A stretch of DNA of 64,000 nt, from NCBI RefSeq assembly GCF_001905735.1, contig NZ_LISW01000007.1:85600-149599 (forward strand), written 5' to 3'. A program made the translations under genes and the position numbers. The stretch's first letter is position 1; every line of letters begins with the position of its first letter. Of this stretch, positions 8,130-17,611 are shown one piece after another. A model generated the notes under the pieces. The model did not search any database. It saw only the letters and a list, made by a program, of their open reading frames with translations, and was not told the DNA's origin. Origin of the DNA: Streptomyces sp. CB01249 (GTDB lineage: Bacteria > Actinomycetota > Actinomycetes > Streptomycetales > Streptomycetaceae).

Positions 8130-9434
8130 TCAGCCGTTCGCGTCGGCCTTCCAGGCGCGGGCGCGCAGCGGCATGCGCGAGGCGCCGTCCGCCTCCGGGC
8201 GCACCGCGAGGATCTGGTTGACGCCGATCTTGTTGCGCTCGAAGGACAGCGCGGACGCGGCCATGTAGAGCCGCCAGACGCGGGCCCGGCCGGGCGAGAC
8301 CATCTTCACGGCGCTCCCCCAGCCCCGCTCCAGGTTGGCGACCCACTGGCGCAGGGTCAGCGCGTAGTGCTCGCGCAGCGCCTCGACGTCCCGGGCCTCG
8401 AAGCCGGCCTCCTCCAGGAGGGCGAGGGTCCGGCCGACCGGGGCCAGCTCTCCGTCCGGGAAGACGTAGGCGTCGATGAACGCGTCGATCTCGTACGCCG
8501 ACTCGTCCCGCTCCGGGCGGCGCCCGATCTGGTGGTTGAGGAGGCGCCCGCCGGGCTTGAGGAGGGCGAAGAGGTCGTCGGCGTACTCCCGGTAGCGGAC
8601 GGAGCCGACGTGCTCCGCCATGCCGATGGACGAGATGGCGTCGTAGGGCCCGTCGCGGACGTCCCGGTAGTCCTGGACCCGGATCTCCACGCGGTCGGTC
8701 AGGCCCTCGTCGGCGATGCGCTTGCGGGCGTAGGCGGCCTGTTCGGTGGAGAGGGTGATGCCGGTGACGTGGGCGCCGTACTCGCGGGCGGCGTGGATGG
8801 CCATGGAGCCCCAGCCGCAGCCGACGTCCAGCAGGCGGTCGCCCTCCTTGAGGGCCAGTTTGCGGCAGACGAGGTCGAGTTTGTCGCGCTGGGCGTCCTC
8901 CAGGGTCCCGGCGTCCTCCCAGTAGGCGCAGGAGTAGACCATGGACGGCCCGAGGACCAGTTCGTAGAAGTCGTTGCCCACGTCGTAGTGGTGGCTGATG
9001 GCCTCCTTGTCGCGGCGTCTGGTGTGCAGGGGACCGCTGCGGCGGCGCACCTCCTCGGGCGGCGGGGCGGGCGGCAGCCAGGGCCCGGACAGCTTCAGCA
9101 GGTCCGCGGCGGCGGCGCGCGACTTCGGGTCGCGCAGGGCCTGGAGGCCGCCCGGCGCGTCGGAGGTGCGCTCCCAGATGAGCCCGGCCATCAGGTCCAG
9201 AGCCTCGTAGAGGTCGCCCTCGATGTCGAGTTCGCCGGCCACCCAGGCGCGGGCCAGGCCGAGTTCGCCCGGCTTCCACAGCAGCCGGCGCAGGGCCCGG
9301 CGGTTCCGGATGACGAGGACGGGGGCTCCGGGCGGTCCGGATTCGCTGCCGTCCCAGGCCCGGATGCGGACCGGTAGGGGTTGGCCCAGCAACTGCTGGG
9401 CGAGAGCGGTCAGCCGCAATGCGGCGTCTGCCAT
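8130..9434 (-). CDS. Cyclopropane-fatty-acid synthase family SAM methyltransferase
   Basis: Soluble or membrane-associated enzyme that transfers a methyl or methylene group from S-adenosylmethionine to the double bond of phospholipid acyl chains, 434 residues. The ATG at 9434 is preceded by GGAGG at eight bases. The first roughly 130 residues form the lipid-interacting domain seen in bacterial Cfa proteins, and the SAM-binding motif is LLDVGCGWGSMAIHAA (about residue 203). Other family landmarks are HHYDVGNDFYELVLG, SMVYSCAYW and ISSIGMAEHVG. Closely similar actinobacterial proteins make either cyclopropane or 10-methyl branched acids, and the sequence alone does not settle which. The gene has its own terminator and promoter region. 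Confidence 0.92.
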   Translation of the reverse strand: MADAALRLTALAQQLLGQPLPVRIRAWDGSESGPPGAPVLVIRNRRALRRLLWKPGELGLARAWVAGELDIEGDLYEALDLMAGLIWERTSDAPGGLQALRDPKSRAAAADLLKLSGPWLPPAPPPEEVRRRSGPLHTRRRDKEAISHHYDVGNDFYELVLGPSMVYSCAYWEDAGTLEDAQRDKLDLVCRKLALKEGDRLLDVGCGWGSMAIHAAREYGAHVTGITLSTEQAAYARKRIADEGLTDRVEIRVQDYRDVRDGPYDAISSIGMAEHVGSVRYREYADDLFALLKPGGRLLNHQIGRRPERDESAYEIDAFIDAYVFPDGELAPVGRTLALLEEAGFEARDVEALREHYALTLRQWVANLERGWGSAVKMVSPGRARVWRLYMAASALSFERNKIGVNQILAVRPEADGASRMPLRARAWKADANG

Positions 9435-9663
9435 GGCGCACACCTCCGTGACGGTGTTTCCCGACGTGCCCAGACATGCCCACACATGTCCCGGACCACG
9501 CCCCGGCACCCGGGGCGCCTTGGCGTGGTACATCCCCCACAACAGTCTGAGGCGGCCCGGCCATCCCGCTACCGGGCAAGGGAACGGCAAAATGCGTGCA
9601 CGGCACATGCATCCGCCGGGGGTGCGGCCCGTGCCGCGCGCCGCCCTTTCGTACCCGGATACG

Positions 9664-9707
9664 CCGAAGGGGCCGTCCGCACCACGGATGGCGGACGGCC
9701 CCTTCGG
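9664..9707. terminator. Terminator downstream of ndh
   Basis: A 17-base perfect stem (9664-9680 with 9691-9707, CCGAAGGGGCCGTCCGC) closes a ten-base loop, just past the NADH dehydrogenase stop codon on the minus strand. The rest of 9435-9740 holds the leader and promoter of the methyltransferase gene and no further gene that I can support. Confidence 0.8.
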
Positions 9708-9740
9708 GCGTCGTACTGCGGCCGTTACGGCCCGGTGGAG

Positions 9741-11126
9741 CTAGGAGGCCTTGGCCTTCTCGCCCACGGGCTTGGCGGCGGCCGGCGCGGGCGCCGGCTT
9801 GGCGGCCTCGTAGAACTCCTCGCGCGGCGTCTCCATGGCACCCAGGGAGACGACCTCGCGCTTGAGGAACATCGCGAGGGTCCAGTCGGCGAAGATCCGG
9901 ATCTTGCGGTTCCAGGTCGGCATCGCCAGACCGTGGTAGCCACGGTGCATGTACCAGGCGAGACGGCCCTTGAGCTTGATCTTCATCTTGCCCATGACGA
10001 TCATCGCGACGCCCTTGTGCAGGCCCAGACCGGCGACCGCGCCCTTGTTGGCGTGGCTGTAGTCGGCCTGCGGGAAGCCGCGCATCCCGGAGATCACGTT
10101 GTCACCGAGGACCCGGGCCTGACGCAGCGCGTGCTGGGCGTTCGGCGGGCACCAGGCGTTGGGGTTGCCCGCCTTGCGGCCGACCATGTCCGGGACCTGG
10201 GCGTTGTCGCCCGCGGCCCAGATGTAGTCGGTGCCCTGCACCTGGAGCTTCTCGGTGGTGTCCACGTGGCCGCGGGGGCCGAGCGGCAGGCCGAAGCGGG
10301 CCAGCGCCGGGTTCGGCTTCACACCGGCGGTCCACACGATGGTGTTGGAGTCGACCTCCAGGCCGTTCTTCAGCACCACGTGGCCGTCGACGCAGGAGTC
10401 CATGGAGGTCGAGAGGAAGACCTCGACACCGCGGGACTCCAGGTGCTCGCGGCCCCAGGTCCCGAGCTTCGGACCGACCTCGGGGAGGATCTTGTCGGCG
10501 GCGTCGACCAGGATGAAGCGCATGTCCTCGCGCTTCACGTTGGTGTAGTACTTGGCCGCGTCGCGGGCCATGTCCTCGACCTCGCCGATGGTCTCCGCAC
10601 CGGCGAACCCGCCGCCCACGAAGACGAAGGTGAGGGCCCGGCGGCGGACGTCCTCGTCCGTCGTGGAGTCGGCCTTGTCCAGCTGCTCCAGAACGTGGTT
10701 GCGCAGGCCGATGGCCTCCTCGATGCCCTTCATGCCGATGCCCTGCTCGGCGAGGCCGGGGATCGGGAAGGTGCGGGAGACCGCGCCGAGCGCGATGACC
10801 AGGTAGTCGAAGGGCAGCTCGTAGGCCTCGCCGACGAGCGGCGCGACCGTGGCGACCTTGCGGTCCTGGTCGATCGTGGTGACGCGACCGGTGAGCACCT
10901 CGGCCTTGGGCAGGACGCGCCGCAGCGGGACGACGACATGCCGAGGGGAGATGCTGCCGGCGGCAGCTTCGGGGAGGAAGGGCTGATAGGTCATGTACGA
11001 CCGGGGGTCGACGACCGTGACGGTCGCCTCGCCGTAGCGCATCTTCTTGAGGATGCGCCGAGCTGCGTACAGACCTACGTACCCACCGCCTACTACGAGG
11101 ATCCTGGGACGCTCCGTGGTGCTCAT
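9741..11126 (-). CDS. ndh: Type II NADH dehydrogenase (NDH-2)
   Basis: Non-proton-pumping flavoenzyme that passes electrons from NADH to menaquinone at the cytoplasmic face of the membrane, 461 residues. The first dinucleotide motif ILVVGGGYVGLYAARR (about residue 10) binds FAD; the second, FVFVGGGFAGAETIGE (about 165-180), binds NADH; IWAAGDNAQVPD closes the FAD site. The C-terminal part after about residue 390 (YMHRGYHGLAMPTWNRKIR and the following hydrophobic stretch) is the amphipathic membrane-anchoring end of NDH-2 proteins, with an Ala/Pro/Lys tail. Start is ATG at 11126. The long upstream region carries a Rex-type site, which suits control by the NADH/NAD ratio. It matches the position of SCO3092. 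Confidence 0.95.
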   Translation of the reverse strand: MSTTERPRILVVGGGYVGLYAARRILKKMRYGEATVTVVDPRSYMTYQPFLPEAAAGSISPRHVVVPLRRVLPKAEVLTGRVTTIDQDRKVATVAPLVGEAYELPFDYLVIALGAVSRTFPIPGLAEQGIGMKGIEEAIGLRNHVLEQLDKADSTTDEDVRRRALTFVFVGGGFAGAETIGEVEDMARDAAKYYTNVKREDMRFILVDAADKILPEVGPKLGTWGREHLESRGVEVFLSTSMDSCVDGHVVLKNGLEVDSNTIVWTAGVKPNPALARFGLPLGPRGHVDTTEKLQVQGTDYIWAAGDNAQVPDMVGRKAGNPNAWCPPNAQHALRQARVLGDNVISGMRGFPQADYSHANKGAVAGLGLHKGVAMIVMGKMKIKLKGRLAWYMHRGYHGLAMPTWNRKIRIFADWTLAMFLKREVVSLGAMETPREEFYEAAKPAPAPAAAKPVGEKAKAS

Positions 11127-11255
11127 GCCATCGAGTATCCACCCCACTCGGGGGGCATGCTCGTGAGCCCCTTCACAAGGTTGTGGCCACCCTCTGCTAT
11201 AGTTCGCCGCCCACGTGACCCAGGTCATGACCCGCACCGGGAACCCCGTTACAGT

Positions 11256-11272
11256 GGTGAACGTTGTTCACC
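11256..11272. promoter_or_regulatory. 17-base palindrome upstream of ndh
   Basis: GGTGAACGTTGTTCACC is a perfect inverted repeat with seven-base arms around GTT, 130 bases before the ndh start. Arm sequence resembles the Rex half-site, but the distance between GTGAA and TTCAC is five instead of four, so another dimeric regulator (TetR or MarR type) is as likely. A possible minus-strand -10 (TATAGC) lies nearer the gene, around 11194-11199. Confidence 0.5.
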
Positions 11273-11433
11273 GCCTGCGAGCTGGCCCTTGGCCCTCGGC
11301 CCCGGGCGAAGGGGCCTTCCGGTCCACCTGGGCGTAACACTCCCGGAACCTGTCGGTCCGGCCCCCGAGTGACCCCGCTCACCTCCTGCGCGACCCATCC
11401 GGAGCAGAAGACGGGCCCGGGGTGGGCAATTCC

Positions 11434-11451
11434 TTGTGAAGAAGTTCACGA
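11434..11451. promoter_or_regulatory. Putative Rex operator upstream of ndh
   Basis: TTGTGAAGAAGTTCACGA matches the Streptomyces Rex consensus TTGTGAANNNNTTCACAA at every defined position but one. Rex is a redox-sensing repressor that leaves DNA when NADH/NAD rises and is known to control respiratory genes. The site is about 308 bases before the ndh start and just past the ppx terminator, so a long leader or an upstream promoter is implied. The 11127-11491 stretch shows no convincing gene. Confidence 0.6.
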
Positions 11452-11491
11452 AGTTGGTGGCGAGGCGGCCCGAAAGCCGCCCCACCAGGCA

Positions 11492-11523
11492 CGTCCCGCC
11501 CTCTCAACGGTGCGGGCGGGACG
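11492..11523. terminator. Terminator downstream of ppx
   Basis: Ten-base perfect stem CGTCCCGCCC (11492-11501) with GGGCGGGACG (11514-11523) and a 12-base loop, just beyond the ppx stop codon on the minus strand. It separates the enolase-to-ppx gene group from ndh. Confidence 0.75.
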
Positions 11524-11540
11524 ACGCATGAGCGCCCGGC

Positions 11541-12482
11541 TCACGCCAGCGAAAAGGCGATTCCATCCAGAATGTCGTGCTCGCTGACCACGACCTCGCG
11601 CGCCCCGGTCCGCTCCATCACGGCCTGCAGGATCAGCGCACCGGACGGGATCACGTCGACCCGGCCCGGGTGCATCGCGCCGATCGCCGCGCGCTCCGCA
11701 TGGGTCGAGGCCAGCAGCCGCGCGGTGATCTCCCGGACCTGCTCCAGGGAGACCCGGGAGTGGTGGATCGCCTCGGAGTCGTACTCCTCCAGGCCCAGCG
11801 CCATCGCGGCCACCGTGGTGACCGTCCCGGCGAGGCCCACCAGCGTGGCCGCCGAGGCGATCGGCACGGTCTCCTCCGCCAGGTCCAGGGCGGCGGCCAC
11901 GTCGGCGCGGACCGCGTCGATCCCCTCACGCGAGGGCGGATCGGCGAAGACGCCGTCGCGCACGAAGTGGCGCTCGGTCATCCGGACGCAGCCGATGTCC
12001 ACGGACCGGGCGGCCCGCACCCGGTCGTCGCCCACGACGAACTCGGTGGAGCCGCCGCCGATGTCCACGACCAGGTACGGCTTCGCGAGGTCGTCGCGCC
12101 CGGTGAGCTCCTTGGTCGCCCCGGTGAACGAGAACGCGGCCTCCTGGTCCCCGCTGATCACCTCGGGCTCGACGCCCAGGATGTCCCGCACCCCGCGCAC
12201 GAAGTCGTCGCGGTTCTCCGCGTCCCGGGAGGCGGAGGTGGCGACGAAGCGCACCTTGTCGGCACCGTGCTCCTGGATCACCGCCGCGTACTGTCGGCAG
12301 GCGGCGAACGTGCGCTCCAGCGCCTCGGGGGCGAGCCGGCCGGTCCGGTCGACGCCCTGCCCCAGCCGGACGATCTCCATGCGCCGGGCGTGCTCGACGA
12401 GCTCCCCGGTGACCGGGTCGGCGTCCGCGACCAGCAGGCGGATCGAGTTGGTGCCGCAGTCGATGGCGGCCACGCGCGTCAT
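11541..12482 (-). CDS. ppx: Exopolyphosphatase / GppA-type phosphatase
   Basis: Cytoplasmic enzyme of the ASKHA phosphatase fold that removes terminal phosphate from polyphosphate and possibly from pppGpp, 313 residues. The phosphate-1 motif is AIDCGTNSIRLLV (residues 6-18), the catalytic-Glu region follows around residues 110-120 (TGATKELTGRD), and the phosphate-2 motif is VVDIGGGSTEFV (about 130). It is the short, single-lobe-pair form typical of actinobacteria, without the C-terminal HD extension of E. coli Ppx. The start codon lies 13 bases after the DUF501 gene, so it is the last gene of the enolase/divIC/DUF501/ppx group, a conserved actinobacterial order. Confidence 0.93.
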   Translation of the reverse strand: MTRVAAIDCGTNSIRLLVADADPVTGELVEHARRMEIVRLGQGVDRTGRLAPEALERTFAACRQYAAVIQEHGADKVRFVATSASRDAENRDDFVRGVRDILGVEPEVISGDQEAAFSFTGATKELTGRDDLAKPYLVVDIGGGSTEFVVGDDRVRAARSVDIGCVRMTERHFVRDGVFADPPSREGIDAVRADVAAALDLAEETVPIASAATLVGLAGTVTTVAAMALGLEEYDSEAIHHSRVSLEQVREITARLLASTHAERAAIGAMHPGRVDVIPSGALILQAVMERTGAREVVVSEHDILDGIAFSLA

Positions 12483-12495
12483 GTCCGGCGCCCCC

Positions 12496-13035
12496 TCAGC
12501 CCTCGTCCGTACCCTGCTCGCCGCACGGCGACACGCAGGGTCCCTTGCGCCACCACTCCGGCAGCATCGCGATCGCCTCGTCGCCCAGCGGGTTGACGCC
12601 GGGACCGGCCGCCAGCGAGTGCCCGACGAGCACGTGCAGGCACTTCACCCGGTCCGGCATGCCGCCGGCGCTCGGGAAGCCCTCCAGGACCTCGATGGCG
12701 TCGCGCCGCGCGATGTAGTCCTCGTGCGCCGCCCGGTAGGCCGCCGCGAGCTCGGGGTCCTTGCCCAGGCGCTCGGTCATCTCCTTCATGACCCCGTTCG
12801 CCTCCAGCGTGCCGATCGCGGACGCGGCGCGGGGGCACGTCAGATAGAACGTCGTCGGGAACGGCGTGCCGTCCTCCAGCCGGGGCTGCGTCTCGACCAC
12901 GTCCGGGTTGCCGCACGGACAGCGGTGCGCGATGGCGCGCAGCCCGCGCGGCGGGCGGCCCAGCTGCTGCTGGAACGCGGCGATGTCCGCCTCGGTGGGG
13001 ACGGTGGGCTCGGTCTGGGGAGGGGGCGTTTCCAT
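12496..13035 (-). CDS. DUF501 domain protein
   Basis: Conserved actinobacterial protein of unknown function, 179 residues, found between divIC and ppx in this lineage. DUF501 spans nearly the whole chain: the start contains a Cys-bearing segment (AHRCPCGNPDVVETQPRLED), then FPTTFYLTCPRAA and a helical middle, and the end has LHVLVGHSLAAGPGVNPLGD. The Cys and His residues (CPCG, TCP, CLH) could bind a metal, but nothing demonstrates this. The Pro/Thr-rich N-terminal 20 residues appear flexible. Its constant placement beside divIC and eno suggests a role linked to growth or cell wall, which is inference only. Confidence 0.85.
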   Translation of the reverse strand: METPPPQTEPTVPTEADIAAFQQQLGRPPRGLRAIAHRCPCGNPDVVETQPRLEDGTPFPTTFYLTCPRAASAIGTLEANGVMKEMTERLGKDPELAAAYRAAHEDYIARRDAIEVLEGFPSAGGMPDRVKCLHVLVGHSLAAGPGVNPLGDEAIAMLPEWWRKGPCVSPCGEQGTDEG

Positions 13036-13105
13036 GCCTGCCTAGGGTGCTGATCGGACTGCTCGAACCGCGGGTTCTGCAGAGGTACGGGGATGGGGAC
13101 GGCCG

Positions 13106-13576
13106 TCAGCCGCGGTCGGCGCTGTCCACGCCGTCCCACAGGTTGGAGTGCCAGGGCCGGTCCGTCTCGGCCGGCTTCCCGTTGCGCTCCTTGACCGCGT
13201 CGGGGTCGACCACGGTGTAGCCGGTCTCCCCCGGAAGAACGTAGTGCAGGTGCTCGCGGGCCAGCCGCTTGATGTACGCGTCGTCCTGGAGCCGGGCCTT
13301 CTGGTCCCGCAGCTCCTCGGTGCGCGCCTCGGCCTCGCGGGCCAGCCTGCGCTGGTCGGCGATCTCGTCGCGCTGCGACACGTACTGACGCATCGGGTAC
13401 GCGAGGGCGACGACCAGGGAGCAGACGACCAGGGCCAGGAAGGCGGCCCGGCCGGTGAGCCGGGAGCGGCGGGCCTGGCGCCGGTTCTGGGACCGGTAGA
13501 CGCGGGCGGCGGTCTGCTCACCGAGCAGCCGCAGCCGGGTCGCGGTGGAGAACCGGTCCCTGTCCTTCACGGCCAT
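13106..13576 (-). CDS. divIC: FtsB/DivIC-family septum formation protein
   Basis: Bitopic divisome protein, 156 residues, that with FtsL and FtsQ links early and late division proteins. The cytoplasmic N-terminus is Arg-rich (about 40 residues), one membrane helix follows (AAFLALVVCSLVVALAYPM, about 43-61), and then a coiled coil (about 66-100, rich in Gln, Glu and Arg: QRDEIADQRRLAREAEARTE). The conserved DivIC ending reads YIKRLAREHLHYVLPGETGY. It sits between eno and the DUF501 gene. Streptomyces divIC is dispensable for growth but needed for full sporulation septation, which is known for the family and not shown here. Confidence 0.92.
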   Translation of the reverse strand: MAVKDRDRFSTATRLRLLGEQTAARVYRSQNRRQARRSRLTGRAAFLALVVCSLVVALAYPMRQYVSQRDEIADQRRLAREAEARTEELRDQKARLQDDAYIKRLAREHLHYVLPGETGYTVVDPDAVKERNGKPAETDRPWHSNLWDGVDSADRG

Positions 13577-13597
13577 GTTCCCGCCTCCCCATTACGA

Positions 13598-13642
13598 CGT
13601 CCGTCCCCGCACACGGTACGTGACCGGGCGCGGGGACGGACG
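13598..13642. terminator. Hairpin terminator after eno
   Basis: Thirteen-base perfect stem CGTCCGTCCCCGC (13598-13610) with its complement at 13630-13642 and a 19-base loop, lying between the enolase stop and the divIC start on the minus strand. It probably attenuates read-through so that eno is made in excess over divIC. Confidence 0.75.
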
Positions 13643-13674
13643 GAGGCGGGGGCGGTCGCCCTGCCGGGCTGTGG

Positions 13675-15144
<1,470 letters not shown>

Positions 15145-15176
15145 TCACGGGTCGCCCGGCGGCCCCAACGCGGCGT

Positions 15177-15224
15177 GCCCCGGCCCGGCAACACACGGGG
15201 GGAGAGTGCGTGCCGGGCCGGGGC
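15177..15224. terminator. Terminator downstream of rpfA
   Basis: A 14-base perfect stem, GCCCCGGCCCGGCA (15177-15190) with 15211-15224, closes a 20-base loop 40 bases past the rpfA stop codon on the minus strand. Confidence 0.8.
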
Positions 15225-15263
15225 GGCCTGAGCGATCAGCGAGGAGGGATCGCGGTTGCTTCG

Positions 15264-16190
<927 letters not shown>

Positions 16191-16365
16191 GACGGTCGAC
16201 GGGGCCCGCGGTGCGAGCGGTTCTGACCGTAATCACACCCACCGGCCATATTCAAAGAAGGACATACCGGATAATCATCCCGTAAGAGCATCCGATGAAC
16301 CCTCATTTGTGCAGGTCGGAACGGATGCGGCGGGACCTCCCGGACAAGGGGCGTGAGTTCACGCA

Positions 16366-16411
16366 AAGAGACCCATGTCTCACTCGGTCAAAAGTGGGAC
16401 ATGGGCCTCTT
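16366..16411 (-). terminator. Rho-independent terminator of the second rpf gene
   Basis: On the minus strand a near-perfect 18-base stem (16394-16411 pairing with 16366-16384) with a loop of about nine bases is followed by a short T-containing tract. It lies 33 bases past the stop codon of the Rpf-LysM gene and insulates the rpfA leader. Between it and the riboswitch (16191-16365) only the presumed rpfA promoter region is present. Confidence 0.8.
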
Positions 16412-16443
16412 AAACCACCCAAAGCACAGGGGGCTCTAACGGC

Positions 16444-17505
16444 TCATCCGGCGCTCTCGGCGACCTGGTCCGGGGCCGGGTCACCCAGGCCCAGATCGAG
16501 GTTCTGGCCGGGCAGGATGAGGTCCGGGTCGGAGCCCACCTCGGCCTTGTTCGCCTCGTACAGCTCGGGCCAGCCGCCGGGCAGGTCCTGCGCGTCGGCG
16601 ATCGCCCAGAGGTTGTCGCCCGGCCGCACGGTGTACGTGCCGTCGCCCGGCCCCGTGGCGCTGTCGCGCGCGTCGCCGTCGCCCCGCGAGGCGTGCCGGC
16701 CCGTGTCGCGCCCGTCGGCCGTCCCGGTGGCGTCGTCGGCGGCCGGGGCGCCCCGGTGCTTGCCGCCCTTCGCCCGCGCGTCGTCCGTCGCACCGGCCGA
16801 GGGGTCGGCCGAGGGCGTGGTGGACGGGTCGTCCGAGGCGGACGGGGTGCCGGAGGGGTCGGCGGACGGGTCGGCCGAAGCGTCGCCCGACGGGGAGGCG
16901 GAGGCGTCCGCCTTCTCCTCGGCGCTCCTGCCCGCGTGCTTGCCGGAGCTCTTGGCGGCCTCCTTGCCCGTGGTGGCCGCGTCGGACGCCTCGTCCGAGG
17001 GGGTGGCCGACGAGCCCGAGGAGGCGTCGTCCACCGGGTCGGTGCCGAGACCGGCGTCGAGGCCCGAGTCGGCGCCCCGGGCGGGGTCGTCCTCGTCCTT
17101 GTCGCCCGGGTCCACGTCCGCCTTGCCCGCGGCCTTGCTGAGCCCGGAGATCACCGCGCAGCTCGGCCACGCCTTCGGACCCTTGGCGGCCAGGACCCGC
17201 TCGGCCACCGCGATCTGCTGCGAGCGGCTGGCGAGGTCGGCGCGCTCGGCGTACGACTCACCGCCGTACGCCTTCCACAGCTCCGGCGTGAACTGGAGAC
17301 CGCCGTAGGAGCCGTTGCCGAGGTCGGCGCTCCACATGCCGCCGCTCTCGCACTCGGCCACCCGGTCCCAGGTCGCGGTGTCCGCGGCGTGTGCGCTTGC
17401 CGCGCCGAGCAGCGGGATGGCGATGGCCGAGCCGGTGACGCCTGCGGCGACCACGATGGCGGGTGCCTGACGAGGGCGGCGGTGTCTGCCGTTCGCGGAG
17501 CCCAT
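16444..17505 (-). CDS. Secreted Rpf-type muralytic enzyme with long acidic linker and LysM
   Basis: Second peptidoglycan-cleaving resuscitation factor, 353 residues, at the position of SCO3098. The ATG at 17505 follows GGAAGG. A signal peptide (about 1-38, ending in SAHA) precedes the Rpf domain (about 40-118, TWDRVAECESGGMWSADLG with the catalytic Glu, then YGGLQFTPELW). The next 180 residues are low-complexity and acidic, rich in Asp, Ser, Pro and Ala, with imperfect repeats such as ADPSADPSGTPSASDDPST. The end is a LysM domain (YTVRPGDNLWAIADAQDLPG). The linker may space the catalytic domain across the wall. It lacks the riboswitch leader of rpfA. It could be regulated from the promoter at 17555-17584. 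Confidence 0.93.
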   Translation of the reverse strand: MGSANGRHRRPRQAPAIVVAAGVTGSAIAIPLLGAASAHAADTATWDRVAECESGGMWSADLGNGSYGGLQFTPELWKAYGGESYAERADLASRSQQIAVAERVLAAKGPKAWPSCAVISGLSKAAGKADVDPGDKDEDDPARGADSGLDAGLGTDPVDDASSGSSATPSDEASDAATTGKEAAKSSGKHAGRSAEEKADASASPSGDASADPSADPSGTPSASDDPSTTPSADPSAGATDDARAKGGKHRGAPAADDATGTADGRDTGRHASRGDGDARDSATGPGDGTYTVRPGDNLWAIADAQDLPGGWPELYEANKAEVGSDPDLILPGQNLDLGLGDPAPDQVAESAG

Positions 17506-17554
17506 GGGAGATGCCTTCCGTGTGACTGACAAGCGACTGGTGAGTCGAACGGTG

Positions 17555-17584
17555 AACCTAGCGAAACTCGAACGTGAGTCACAA
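17555..17584 (-). promoter_or_regulatory. Candidate promoter of the second rpf gene
   Basis: On the minus strand TTGTGA (17579-17584) and TAGGTT (17555-17560) are separated by 18 bases, a reasonable match to the housekeeping sigma pattern, and lie about 50 bases before the rpf start codon. No experimental support is visible in the sequence. Confidence 0.4.
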
Positions 17585-17611
17585 GTCGATGCAGTAGAGA
17601 TCACGCGAAAG

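Noticed and set aside
11256-11272. GGTGAACGTTGTTCACC considered as a second Rex site
   Set aside because: The half-sites are one base further apart than the Rex consensus and the outer bases differ; kept only as an unassigned palindrome.
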